This document shows, piece by piece, positions 42,135 through 51,167 of a DNA stretch of 64,000 nucleotides. Position 1 is the stretch's first letter. Each line of letters opens with the position of its first letter. The notes under the pieces are model-generated. The model saw nothing but the letters and a program-made list of their open reading frames with translations, searched no databases and was not told where the DNA came from. The position numbers and the translations under genes are program-made. This DNA comes from Acidisoma sp. PAMC 29798 (GTDB lineage Bacteria > Pseudomonadota > Alphaproteobacteria > Acetobacterales > Acetobacteraceae), in contig NZ_CP126994.1 of NCBI RefSeq assembly GCF_030252425.1, positions 4,273,001-4,337,000 of the forward strand, given 5' to 3'.

Positions 42135-43118
42135 ATGTCCACGACAACTGTAAGAGCGGCCGCCGGACCAGAGGCCAAGCGCACGATCTGGTCGCGTCTG
42201 CTGACCGGATCGCAAGGGCCGCTGATCGGCCTCATCGTGCTGTGTGTAGTCTTCTCCGTCACCAGCGACGTCTTTCTCTCAGCCCGCAATTTCCTCAACG
42301 TCATCGATCAGGTCACCGTCCTCGGCATTCTGGCCCTGGGCATGACGGGCGTGATCATCATCGGCGGCATCGATCTTTCGGTGGGCTCAATCCTCGCCCT
42401 GTCCTGCATGGTGTTGGGCTGGCTGCCGCAGGATTATGGTGTGCCCTTCGGTGTGTCCTTGCTCCTGGCCATCATCGCCGGCGCCGGCTGTGGATTGGTC
42501 AATGGTCTGCTCGTCACGCGCGCCAAGCTGCCGCCCTTCATCGCGACACTGACGGTGATGTCGGTCGCGCGCGGTCTCGCCAATCTCACCACGGGCGGTG
42601 AGCAGGTCGTGGGCTATCCTGACTGGTTCACCAAACTCGCGACGGTCCGCCATTTCGGCTTCCTGTCTGCGACCGTCGCGATGTTCATCATTCTTGCCTT
42701 GGCGGGATGGATCTTCCTGCGCTACCGCGCCACCGGCCGCAGTCTATATGCCATCGGCGGCAATCCCGAGGTCGCGCGCCTCGCCGGCATCAAGGTGCTG
42801 CCGCTGACCGTGTGGGTCTATGTCGCGTCAGGCGTGCTCGCCGGTCTCGCGGCTCTGGTGCTGTCGGCGCGGCTCGACTCTTCGCAACCGAGTGCCGGGC
42901 TCGGCTATGAGCTGGATGCCATCGCCGCCGTGGTCATCGGCGGGGCCAGTCTTTCGGGCGGCATCGGCGGTATTGGCGGCACCGTCGTCGGTGTGCTGAT
43001 CATCGGTGTTTTGCACAACGGCCTCAATCTGGTCGGCGTGTCCCCCTTCATCCAGCAGGTCATCATCGGCTGCGTTATCGCTGTCGCTGTCACCATCGAC
43101 AAGTTCCGTCGTCGGTAG
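42135..43118 (+). CDS. Ribose-type ABC transporter permease
   Basis: 327 aa, RbsC family with about ten membrane segments (IGLIVLCVVFSVTSDVFLSA, ILALGMTGVIIIGGIDLSVG with the ISLSVG-type signature, LFLRYRATGRSLYAIGGNPE loop). Forms the membrane pore of a CUT2 sugar importer with the ATPase and binding protein downstream. Confidence 0.93.
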   Translation: MSTTTVRAAAGPEAKRTIWSRLLTGSQGPLIGLIVLCVVFSVTSDVFLSARNFLNVIDQVTVLGILALGMTGVIIIGGIDLSVGSILALSCMVLGWLPQDYGVPFGVSLLLAIIAGAGCGLVNGLLVTRAKLPPFIATLTVMSVARGLANLTTGGEQVVGYPDWFTKLATVRHFGFLSATVAMFIILALAGWIFLRYRATGRSLYAIGGNPEVARLAGIKVLPLTVWVYVASGVLAGLAALVLSARLDSSQPSAGLGYELDAIAAVVIGGASLSGGIGGIGGTVVGVLIIGVLHNGLNLVGVSPFIQQVIIGCVIAVAVTIDKFRRR

Positions 43119-43209
43119 GCCTGCAGGACGCTGACCGTCCGCGAAGCGGACGGGCGTTTACGTGCCGTGTCTATCCAAGAACTGTAATGAAATCAAAAAC
43201 GAGGGAATG

Positions 43210-44154
43210 ATGTTCAAAACGAAATTGCTTGCCTCCGTGCTGACGGCGGCGTTCCTGACATGCGCGGCACTGCCGCTGACGGTGTCCGCGCGCGCGGATG
43301 AGCCGACGGTGGGCCTGGCGGTTGCCAATCTTCAGGCGGACTTCTTCAACCAGATCAAGCAGGCCGTGGAAGCCGAAGCCAAGATCAAGGGCGTTAAGGT
43401 CGTGGTGGTCGATGCGCATGGTGACAGCGCCACGCAGGTCAATCAGATCCAGGATCTCATTACACGGGGCGTCAAGGCGCTGATCTATATCCCCGCCGGC
43501 GCCACGGCAGCGGGCGTGCCGGTGCGCTCGGCCCAGGCCGCGCATATTCCCGTCATTGCCGTCGATCGCAATGCGCCGGATGCGCCTGCCGATACCTTCA
43601 TCGCGACCGACAGCGTCAATGCCGCGCATACGCTGGGCGACTATGTTTGCAAGGTCACCGGCGGCAAGGGTACGCTCGCCATCATCCAGGGCCAGCTTGG
43701 CACGACGCCTGAGAACGACCGTAACACCGGCTTCACGGCGGCCATGGCCAATTGCCCTGGCATCAAGGAAGTCGCTCGCCAGGCTAGCCAGGAATGGTCG
43801 CAGAACGAGGGCTTCACGATCGCGCAGGATATGCTGCAGCGCCATCCCGACATCACGATCTTCTTCGGTCGTGCGGACGGTCTGGCACTGGGCGCGGCCC
43901 AGGCGAGCAAGGTGGCCAATCTTGATAATCCGGTCATGGTCTTCGGCTTCGACGGTGACAAGGCTGGGCTGAAGGCAGTGCGGGACGGTGTTCTGGCGGC
44001 GACGATGACGCAGAAGACCCAGGCGATGGGCAAGCTGGCGCTCGATTCCGCGCTGGATCTCGTCGCTGGCAAGACGGTTCCGAAGCAGCAGCTTCAAAGT
44101 GCCGTGCTGACGACGAAGGACAATGTTGCGCCCTTCATCGCGCAGCATCCGTAG
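43210..44154 (+). CDS. Periplasmic sugar-binding protein (RbsB type)
   Basis: 314 aa from the ATG at 43210 (GAGGG upstream; an adjacent ATG at 43207 is too close). Signal peptide FKTKLLASVLTAAFLTCAAL ... SARA. Periplasmic-binding fold: VGLAVANLQADFFNQIKQAV, VDAHGDSATQVNQIQDLITR, VIAVDRNAPDA, and the hinge regions FGRADGLALGAAQASKV, VFGFDGDKAGLKAVRDG. Captures the substrate for the CUT2 importer; specificity unknown. Confidence 0.92.
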   Translation: MFKTKLLASVLTAAFLTCAALPLTVSARADEPTVGLAVANLQADFFNQIKQAVEAEAKIKGVKVVVVDAHGDSATQVNQIQDLITRGVKALIYIPAGATAAGVPVRSAQAAHIPVIAVDRNAPDAPADTFIATDSVNAAHTLGDYVCKVTGGKGTLAIIQGQLGTTPENDRNTGFTAAMANCPGIKEVARQASQEWSQNEGFTIAQDMLQRHPDITIFFGRADGLALGAAQASKVANLDNPVMVFGFDGDKAGLKAVRDGVLAATMTQKTQAMGKLALDSALDLVAGKTVPKQQLQSAVLTTKDNVAPFIAQHP

Positions 44155-44188
44155 GCGCCGGATTTCGGAACGGGGAGGAGACAGGACC

Positions 44189-45691
44189 ATGTGCGCCGAT
44201 ACATCGTTGCTGCGTCCTGTACGCCTCTCCGTCACCGGAGCGCGGAAAGCCTTTTCGGGCACGGTTGTGCTCAGCGACGTCGATCTCACCGTCCGGGAAG
44301 GCGAGGTCGTGGCCTTGTTGGGGGAGAATGGTGCCGGCAAGTCTACCATTTCCTCCATCATTGCCGGTGTGGTCAGCCCTGACGCAGGGTCGATGCTATG
44401 GGAGGGGCAACCCTATGCGCCGACCTCGCCCGGTGACGCCATCGCCCACGGCGTGGGGTTGATCCATCAAGAGATGCGCCTCCTCCCCGATCTCACGATC
44501 GCGGAGAATGTCTTCGTCGGCCGGCTGCCGATGACCGGCGGGCGCATCGACCGCGAGCAGATGCGCAATCGCGCCTCGGAGCAACTGCGCCGTCTCGGCC
44601 TCGATATTTCGCCCGACACGCTGGTGCGCGGCCTGCGCGTCGCCGCGCAACAGCAGGTGGAAATCGCAAAGGCGCTGACGCTGAAGGCGCGATTGCTGAT
44701 TCTGGATGAGCCGACGGCGGCCTTGGGCGGCGAGGAGACCGATCGGCTTTTTGCGCAGATCGACCAGCTCAAGAAGGAAGGATTCTCCTTCATCTATATC
44801 AGCCACCGGCTGGAGGAGATTGCGCGTATCGCGGATCGCATCGTGGTCCTGCGCGACGGCCAGAAGGTTGCCGAGCATGACACCGCGCAGGTGCCGGTGG
44901 GTCAATTGCTGCGCGATATGGTCGGGCGCAATATCGAACGGCTGTTCCCCGAGGTCGATGCGCCGCGCCCGCGCGAGGTTTTGCGCGTCGAGGGGCTGCG
45001 GTCCGCGCAAGGGGCTTTCGCCGACATCAGCTTCGCCGTGCGTGAGGGTGAAATTTTCGGCATTGCCGGCATTGTCGGTGCTGGGCGGACAGAATTGGTG
45101 CGCACCATCGCCGGGGCCGATCCGCTTGCCGCCGGCACGGTGACGCTCGATGGCAAAACCTTGAAACTGACCGGTCCCGATGCCGCCATCGCTGCGGGGA
45201 TCGTGCTGGTGCCGGAGGATCGCAAGGGGCAGGGCGTGCTGCTGGAACATACCGTCGCGGACAATCTGGCCCTGGGCAATATGGATCGGCTCGGCACTCA
45301 TGGTTGGATCGATCCCGGCAAAATACGGGATTTCGGCAGCAGGATGATCGAGCGTCTGGGCGTCAAGGGCCGTCCTGGGCAGTTGGCGCGATACCTGTCT
45401 GGCGGAAATCAGCAGAAGGTGGTGATCGCGCGCTGGGTCGCCCGCTCCCCCAAGGTCATCATCCTCGACGAGCCGACGCGCGGCATAGATGTCGGGGCCC
45501 GCGCCGCTATCTATGAGGTCATCGCGGATCTTGCCCGTTCGGGCATGGCGGTCATCGTCGTCAGTTCGGATCTCGAGGAGGTCCTGGGGCTCGCGCATCG
45601 CGTCATGGTGCTGGCGCGCGGCCGGCAGATGGGCGTGCTCGATCGGGCCGAGGCCAATAACGTCGCCGTCATGGCCCTGGCCACGGCGTAG
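44189..45691 (+). CDS. Ribose-type ABC transporter ATPase (RbsA type)
   Basis: 500 aa with two nucleotide-binding domains. First: Walker A LLGENGAGKSTISSIIAG, Walker B LLILDEPTAAL; second: degenerate P-loop GIAGIVGAGRTELVRTIAGA, signature YLSGGNQQKVVIARW, Walker B VIILDEPTRGIDVG. Energises import with the permease and binding protein. A GGGGAGGAG ribosome site precedes the ATG. Confidence 0.93.
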   Translation: MCADTSLLRPVRLSVTGARKAFSGTVVLSDVDLTVREGEVVALLGENGAGKSTISSIIAGVVSPDAGSMLWEGQPYAPTSPGDAIAHGVGLIHQEMRLLPDLTIAENVFVGRLPMTGGRIDREQMRNRASEQLRRLGLDISPDTLVRGLRVAAQQQVEIAKALTLKARLLILDEPTAALGGEETDRLFAQIDQLKKEGFSFIYISHRLEEIARIADRIVVLRDGQKVAEHDTAQVPVGQLLRDMVGRNIERLFPEVDAPRPREVLRVEGLRSAQGAFADISFAVREGEIFGIAGIVGAGRTELVRTIAGADPLAAGTVTLDGKTLKLTGPDAAIAAGIVLVPEDRKGQGVLLEHTVADNLALGNMDRLGTHGWIDPGKIRDFGSRMIERLGVKGRPGQLARYLSGGNQQKVVIARWVARSPKVIILDEPTRGIDVGARAAIYEVIADLARSGMAVIVVSSDLEEVLGLAHRVMVLARGRQMGVLDRAEANNVAVMALATA

Positions 45692-45708
45692 AAAAGGAGA
45701 CGGCGCAG

Positions 45709-46473
45709 ATGACGGATCTCTTCAGCCTGGCCGGTGAGGTCGCCTTCGTGACCGGCGCGGGCAGCGGCATCGGCCAGCGATTGGCCGTGGGTCTGGCGGA
45801 AGCGGGCGCAGATGTCGCCTGCTTCGATTTGGCGGCGAGCAAGGGTTTGGACGAGACGGTGGCGCGCATCACGGCCCTTGGTCGCCGCGCCGTCGCGGCG
45901 CGTGGCGACGTGACGCATGCCGTGGATCTGGCGCAGGCGTTGGAGGCGGCCGAAGCGCTGGGGCCAGTGTCCGTTGCGCTGAATTGCGCCGGCATCGCCA
46001 ATGCGGCGCCGGCGGAGGAAATGGCGCAGGACCAGTGGCAGCGGATGTTCGATGTCAATGTCACCGGCATCTTTCTGTCGTGCCAGGCGGAGGCGCGCGT
46101 CATGCTGCCACGCGGGCGGGGCGCCATCGTCAATATCGCCTCCATGTCCGGCGTCATCGTCAATCGCGGCCTGCTCCAGGCCCATTACAACAGCGCCAAG
46201 GCGGCCGTGATCCATTTGTCCAAAAGTCTGGCCATGGAATGGAGCGACCGGGGCATCCGGGTGAATTCGATCAGCCCCGGCTATACCGCGACGCCCATGA
46301 ACACGCGCCCCGAGGTGGCCGAGCAGGTGAAACAGTTCGAGGCCGATACCCCGATGGGACGGATGGCGACGGTGGACGAATTGGTGGGTCCCGCCGTATT
46401 CCTCGCAAGTCGCGCCGCATCCTTCTGCACAGGGGTCGATCTTCTGGTCGATGGCGGTTTCGTATGCTGGTGA
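45709..46473 (+). CDS. Short-chain dehydrogenase/reductase
   Basis: 254 aa classical SDR: NAD(P) motif VTGAGSGIG, NAG-type motif NCAGIAN, catalytic Ser in NIASMSGV, YxxxK in HYNSAKAAVIHLS and the PG motif SPGYTATPMNTRP. Probably oxidises the imported polyol or sugar to a ketose, or interconverts an intermediate, feeding the FGGY kinase. Coenzyme not determined: Asp at the end of strand 2 (CFDLAAS) favours NAD. Confidence 0.88.
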   Translation: MTDLFSLAGEVAFVTGAGSGIGQRLAVGLAEAGADVACFDLAASKGLDETVARITALGRRAVAARGDVTHAVDLAQALEAAEALGPVSVALNCAGIANAAPAEEMAQDQWQRMFDVNVTGIFLSCQAEARVMLPRGRGAIVNIASMSGVIVNRGLLQAHYNSAKAAVIHLSKSLAMEWSDRGIRVNSISPGYTATPMNTRPEVAEQVKQFEADTPMGRMATVDELVGPAVFLASRAASFCTGVDLLVDGGFVCW

Positions 46474-47443
46474 AGGATGTCGATTGCCCCGGGCCGATGA
46501 ACTCCGTCTGATCGCGCGCGTCGCACGCATGTACTATCTGGACGACATGAAGCAGGGCGATATCGCCGCCCGGCTGACCATTTCCCAGGCGACCATTTCA
46601 CGTCTGCTGCGCCGCGCGCGGGATGAGGATGTGGTGCGCATCAGCGTCCATACGCCGACTGGCACCTTTCCCGAATTGGAGGAAAGCCTGTGCCGCAAGT
46701 TCGGTATGACCGAGGTGATTGTCGCTGAATGCAGTGAGGACCGCGAAGGCCAAATTCTGCGCCGGATGGGGGAGGCGGCGGCCCTCTATCTGGAGACGAC
46801 CCTGCAACCCGGGGAGATTGTGGGCATCTCGTCCTGGAGTGAATCGCTGCTTCATACGGTCGAGAATATTCACCCCAATCGACGTGTCGCGGCGGCGCGC
46901 GTGGTGCAGATTCTGGGCGGCATGGGCGATCCCAGCGTGCAGAAGCATGCGACGAATCTCACGCGGCGGCTCGCCCAATTGATCGGGGCGCAGCCGCAGC
47001 ATCTTTCGACCCAAGGGGTCACCAGTTCCAAGGCTGCGCAGAAGGCGCTGACGAGCGATCCTTTCGTGCGGGAGACGATGGCCTTCTTTCCGCAAGTCAC
47101 GCTGGCGCTGGTCGGCATCGGTGCCGTGGAGCCTTCCAAGCTGCTTGCGGATAGCGGCAATATTTTTACCCCGGATGAGCTTGGGGAACTGTCCCGGCTG
47201 GGGGCGGTGGGCGATATCTGCCTGAATTTTTTCGACAAGAACGGCAAGCCGGTGCCGTCTTCCTTCCAGGAGCGTGTGATCGGCATTGGCTTGGATCAAT
47301 TGCGCCAGACCCGGCGGGTCGTGGCGGTCGCGGGCGGTGCGCGCAAGGTGGCGCCTCTGCTAGGCGCGATGCGTGGCAAGCTCATCGATGTCCTGGTGAC
47401 GGATCAATATACGGCGGCTCGGCTCGACGCCGCGCAAGACTGA
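46451..47443 (+). CDS. SorC-family sugar-binding transcriptional regulator
   Basis: 330 aa if started at the ATG (46451), which overlaps the SDR by 23 bp; a TTG at 46484 with AAGGA upstream would give LPRADELRLIA and 319 aa. N-terminal HTH (MKQGDIAARLTISQATISRLLRRARDE, split across residues ~38-62) and a large C-terminal sugar-phosphate-binding domain (GISSWSESLLHTVENI, RVVQILGGMGDPSVQKHATN, VAVAGGARKVAPLLGAMRGK). Expected to control this operon, with a phosphorylated intermediate as inducer. Confidence 0.9.
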   Translation: MAVSYAGEGCRLPRADELRLIARVARMYYLDDMKQGDIAARLTISQATISRLLRRARDEDVVRISVHTPTGTFPELEESLCRKFGMTEVIVAECSEDREGQILRRMGEAAALYLETTLQPGEIVGISSWSESLLHTVENIHPNRRVAAARVVQILGGMGDPSVQKHATNLTRRLAQLIGAQPQHLSTQGVTSSKAAQKALTSDPFVRETMAFFPQVTLALVGIGAVEPSKLLADSGNIFTPDELGELSRLGAVGDICLNFFDKNGKPVPSSFQERVIGIGLDQLRQTRRVVAVAGGARKVAPLLGAMRGKLIDVLVTDQYTAARLDAAQD

Positions 47444-47464
47444 ACAAAAACACGGGAGACGGAC

Positions 47465-48244
47465 ATGGTGTTGACGAACAAGGTTGCGGTCATCACCGGT
47501 GCAAGCCGTGGCATCGGTGCGGCCATCGCGCGCCGCTTGGCGAAAGAGGGTGCGGCCGTGGTGCTGGCCGCCAATGAGCCGACGGTGGAGGCCGTGGCCG
47601 AGGCGATCCGCGCGGCGGGCGGTCGCGCTTCCTCGGTGATCGCCGATGTGACGAAAGCGGCCGATGTCGCGGCTATCTACGATCTTGCCGAGCGCGATTA
47701 CGGTCGCGTCGATATCTCCGTCCAGAACGCGGGTGTCATCACCATCGCGCGGGTCGAGGATCTGCCCGAGTCCGATTGGGACAAGGTGATGGCCGTGAAC
47801 ACCAAGGGCGTCTTCCTGTGCTGCCAGGCGGCGATCGCGCGCATGCGCAAGCATGGCGGCGGCGGGCGTCTGATCAACACCGCCTCGGGGCAGGCGCGGC
47901 AGGGTTTCGTCTTCACGCCGCATTATGCGGCCAGCAAATTCGGCGTCATCGGCATCACGCAAAGCCTGGCGAAGGAAGTCGCGAAGGAAGGTATTACCGT
48001 CAATGCCTTCTGCCCCGGCATCATCGAGACGGATATGTGGGCCTATAACGACCAGGCCTGGGGCAAGCTGCTCGGCGATTATGCGCCGGGTGAACTGATG
48101 GCCGAATGGGTCGAGAATATTCCCATGGGCCGCGCCGGGCAGGGTGAGGATGTCGCGGGGCTCGTCGCTTTCCTCGCAGGGCCGGACGCGGCCTATATCA
48201 CCGGCCAGACCATTAACGTCGATGGCGGGCTTATTATGTCTTGA
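47465..48244 (+). CDS. Short-chain dehydrogenase/reductase (polyol or diacetyl-reductase type)
   Basis: 259 aa classical SDR: VITGASRGIGAAIARRLAKE, NAGVITIAR, catalytic Ser in NTASGQARQG, YxxxK in HYAASKFGVIGIT and CPGIIETDMW. Sequence style resembles sorbitol, threitol or acetoin dehydrogenases. A second dehydrogenase in the operon may act on an alternative polyol or a different carbon. Confidence 0.88.
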   Translation: MVLTNKVAVITGASRGIGAAIARRLAKEGAAVVLAANEPTVEAVAEAIRAAGGRASSVIADVTKAADVAAIYDLAERDYGRVDISVQNAGVITIARVEDLPESDWDKVMAVNTKGVFLCCQAAIARMRKHGGGGRLINTASGQARQGFVFTPHYAASKFGVIGITQSLAKEVAKEGITVNAFCPGIIETDMWAYNDQAWGKLLGDYAPGELMAEWVENIPMGRAGQGEDVAGLVAFLAGPDAAYITGQTINVDGGLIMS

Positions 48245-48290
48245 GCCCGGCCGAAGCGCGGGGCTGTCGGCGCGATCCCACCCTTGTAAA

Positions 48291-48305
48291 TGCGACTTAG
48301 TCGCA
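48291..48305. promoter_or_regulatory. Candidate Fur box upstream of efeU
   Basis: TGCGACTTAGTCGCA is a perfect palindrome with 7-1-7 architecture, the layout of Fur-family sites (TGATAATnATTATCA). It lies 34 bp before the efeU start. Iron repression of an elemental iron importer is expected, so Fur or a relative is plausible; the base composition differs from the enterobacterial consensus. Confidence 0.5.
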
Positions 48306-48338
48306 GTAAGAGGGCGCCGAAGCTGATTGGGACGCTCC

Positions 48339-49943
48339 ATGCTCGCGACACTCGTGATAGGGCTGCGGGAAGGCCTTGAAGCGGCGTTGATCGTTGGCAT
48401 CATCGCGGCCTTCCTGCGCAAGAATGGCAAAAGCCTGACCGCCATGTGGTTGGGCGTCCTCTTCGCCCTCGTCCTGTCGCTTGCCGTCGGCGTCGGTCTT
48501 GACCTCGTCGAGCAGGCGCTGCCCCAGGCCAGCCAAGAGGGCATGGAATCCGTCATCGGCGCCATCGCCATCTTCTTCGTCACGGGCATGATCGTCTGGA
48601 TGAACAGCCATGCCAGCGGCATGAAGAAGGAGCTTGAGGCCGAGGCCGCCCAAGCGCTCAGCCAGGGTAGCGCCTATGCCTTGGCCATCATGGCCTTTCT
48701 CGCCGTGCTGAAGGAGGGGTTCGAGACCGCCGTCTTCCTGCTCGCGACCTTCTCGGCCGCACAATCGGCGGTCCTTGCCGCCAGCGGCGCGATCATCGGC
48801 GTTCTCCTCGCCGTCGTTATCGGCTGGGGCATCTATATCGGCGGCGTCAGGCTGAACCTGTCCCGCTTCTTCCGCTTCACCGGCGCCTTCCTCATTCTCG
48901 TCGCCGGCGGGCTGGTGATCACGGCCTTGCGCACCGCCCACGAGGCCGGCTGGCTGAATGCCGGCCAGGAACCGACCGTGAACCTGTCTTGGCTGGTCGC
49001 CCCCGGCACCGTGCAATCCGCGCTCATCACCGGGGTTCTCGGCATCCCCGCCGACCCGCGCCTGATCGAAGTGCTCGGCTGGTTCGCCTATCTTGTGCCC
49101 GTCATCCTTTTTGTCTTCTGGCCGTCTTCCCGCCGCCCGCGTCGGCACGCGGCTGTGCGCCTGCAATTCACACTGGCCGCCGCACTGGTGGCGGTCGCGG
49201 TCGCCCTCGCGATCGGTCTGCCCACGCCCCGCGCGCAACCGCCCGCGGCCGCCATGATCGTCGCCACCAGCGATGCGTCGCAAAGCCCACTCGGCACCGC
49301 CCGACTGAGTGCCGATACGCTCACGGTCTCCTTAAAAGACGCGGGGGGCACAGTGGTCCCGCTCCCGCAGGCCAGCGCCGCCCATGACCAGCATGACGGC
49401 ATCGACGCCTCGGCCTGGACCATCGACCGCACGATGCCGGTGGATGGCGCGCCCAAGACCTTGACCCTCGATCAGGTGGTCACTCTGTCCGGCGGGCGAG
49501 TGCCGATGGGGCTGAACCCGCGCCAGCATCCCGGCCCCTTCGACGCCGATTGGTCGGTCCATCGCACGACGCGTGTCTGGGCCGCCGAGGGCATGCTGCT
49601 GGATGCGACGGAGGAGTCCACAACCCTCGTCGCCGTCTCCGGCAGCGGCCTCGAAACGCCACGCACCCTTACGACCACAGTCGGTATCGGAACGCCCCTG
49701 GCCCCGCGCTGGCAGGTCACCGGTGCCTATGTCGATCAGGCTGTGGCCGAACTGAACCGGGTCGCGGCGGCCCGCACGGAACGGCTGCTCTGGGCTGTCC
49801 AGCTGCCCATCGCCCTCGGCCTCGTCGCTTTCCTCCTGGTCGTGGCGGCCTGCCGCAGAGTGCGGCGGCTGAGCCGCGCGCCTGCACCCGTCACTCGCAC
49901 ACCCATGCCGCATGCCGGCCACCGCGCCGGCACATCCATCTAA
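48339..49943 (+). CDS. efeU: FTR1-family ferrous iron permease EfeU with C-terminal extension
   Basis: 534 aa from ATG 48339, which puts the first REGLEA motif at residue 10 as usual; an in-frame TTG lies at 48327. Seven-helix FTR1 core (residues ~1-280) with iron-binding motifs REGLEAALIVGII and, in place of a second REGLE, LKEGFETAVFLLA (Lys for Arg). A ~220-residue periplasmic-looking extension (AMIVATSDASQSPLGTARLS, WTIDRTMPVDGAPKTLTLDQ) ends in another helix (LLWAVQLPIALGLVAFLLVV). Inner-membrane iron uptake with EfeO and EfeB. Confidence 0.9.
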   Translation: MLATLVIGLREGLEAALIVGIIAAFLRKNGKSLTAMWLGVLFALVLSLAVGVGLDLVEQALPQASQEGMESVIGAIAIFFVTGMIVWMNSHASGMKKELEAEAAQALSQGSAYALAIMAFLAVLKEGFETAVFLLATFSAAQSAVLAASGAIIGVLLAVVIGWGIYIGGVRLNLSRFFRFTGAFLILVAGGLVITALRTAHEAGWLNAGQEPTVNLSWLVAPGTVQSALITGVLGIPADPRLIEVLGWFAYLVPVILFVFWPSSRRPRRHAAVRLQFTLAAALVAVAVALAIGLPTPRAQPPAAAMIVATSDASQSPLGTARLSADTLTVSLKDAGGTVVPLPQASAAHDQHDGIDASAWTIDRTMPVDGAPKTLTLDQVVTLSGGRVPMGLNPRQHPGPFDADWSVHRTTRVWAAEGMLLDATEESTTLVAVSGSGLETPRTLTTTVGIGTPLAPRWQVTGAYVDQAVAELNRVAAARTERLLWAVQLPIALGLVAFLLVVAACRRVRRLSRAPAPVTRTPMPHAGHRAGTSI

Positions 49944-49955
49944 ACTGGAGCCCCC

Positions 49956-51167
49956 ATGTCTCGCATCCTTCCGACACGCCCCCTCTTCACCCTGGCCGCC
50001 CTTCTGGCCGTCGCGCCCGGCGCCTATGCCGCAGCCAATGACGGCACCATGGCCCCCGTGAAGGGCGGCGCCTCCCAGGTCCATATCACCCTCACCGGCG
50101 ATAATGGCGGCACCTGCATCGTCCATCAGACGGTGGCGAAGGCCGGTCCGGTCACCTTCATCGTGACCAACAAGACCGCCACGGCGATCAATGAGGTCGA
50201 GCTGCTGAGCGGGAACCGCATCGTCGGCGAGAAGGAGAATCTCGCCCCCGGCCTGCCCACCACCAGCCTCACCCTGACCCTCGGCGGCGGCGCGTATCAA
50301 ATCTACTGCCCGGGCGCGACGAAGGAATTGCAGGCCTTCACCGTTACCGGCCAGGCTGCGCCGCAAGCGACCGGCAGCACCGCCGCGCTTCTCACGGCCG
50401 GCACCCAGGGCTACGCCGCCTATGTGAATAGCGTCACCGATGCGATGCTCACGGCGACGAACCGGCTGAAGGCCGATATCGACGCGGGGGACCTCGCCAA
50501 GGCCCGCGCCGAATATCCGCTGGCGCGTCCCTTCTATGAGCGCATCGAAGCTGACGTGGATGGCTTCGTGATGCCGGGCTTCAAGGCCACCGACAATGCC
50601 GGCAACCTCGACTATCTGGTCGACATGCGCCAATCGGCCCTCGACCCGAAGGTTGGCTGGCATGGCCAGCACGCCATCGAGCGCGACCTGTTCCAGAACG
50701 GTAAGATCACCGACCAGACCAAGCAGCTGGCCGCCGAGCTTCAAAAGAACGTGGAGCTTCTCGATAAGGTCGTTCGCACCCTCACCTATAAGCCTGAGGA
50801 TCTTGCGAATGGCGCTGCCGACCTTCTCGAAGAGGTGCAGAGCACGAAGATCACCGGTGAGGAGGAAGCCTTCAGCCACTTCGATCTGATCGACTTCGCC
50901 GGCAATGTCGAAGGTGCCGAACAGGCTTTCGCCTATCTCGCGCCCGGCATGACGAAGATCGACCCTGACCTGACCGCGCGCGTGAACGCCGAATTCGCCA
51001 AGGTGGATGCCATGCTCGATACCTATCGTGACCCGAGCGTGCCCGGTGGCTTCAAGATGTACACCGCCGAGCTGAAAGCCTCGGACGGCGCCAAGCTTAG
51101 CAAGGCCATCCAGGCGCTGCAGGAGCCGCTGTCCAAGGTCGGCGCCAAAGTCGCGACCGTTAGCTAA
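49956..51167 (+). CDS. efeO: Iron uptake system protein EfeO
   Basis: 403 aa. Signal peptide (LFTLAALLAVAPGAYAA), an N-terminal cupredoxin-like domain (VHITLTGDNGGTCIVHQTVA, FIVTNKTATAINEVELLSGN) and a C-terminal M75/imelysin-like domain with HxxE in GWHGQHAIERDLFQNG. Periplasmic ferrous iron binding protein of EfeUOB. Its TAA overlaps the efeB ATG. Confidence 0.93.
   Translation: MSRILPTRPLFTLAALLAVAPGAYAAANDGTMAPVKGGASQVHITLTGDNGGTCIVHQTVAKAGPVTFIVTNKTATAINEVELLSGNRIVGEKENLAPGLPTTSLTLTLGGGAYQIYCPGATKELQAFTVTGQAAPQATGSTAALLTAGTQGYAAYVNSVTDAMLTATNRLKADIDAGDLAKARAEYPLARPFYERIEADVDGFVMPGFKATDNAGNLDYLVDMRQSALDPKVGWHGQHAIERDLFQNGKITDQTKQLAAELQKNVELLDKVVRTLTYKPEDLANGAADLLEEVQSTKITGEEEAFSHFDLIDFAGNVEGAEQAFAYLAPGMTKIDPDLTARVNAEFAKVDAMLDTYRDPSVPGGFKMYTAELKASDGAKLSKAIQALQEPLSKVGAKVATVS

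Noticed and set aside
38793-48244. Firm assignment as apiose catabolic operon
   Set aside because: The split transketolase and FGGY kinase fit, but no apiose isomerase is present and substrate specificity cannot be read from sequence alone.
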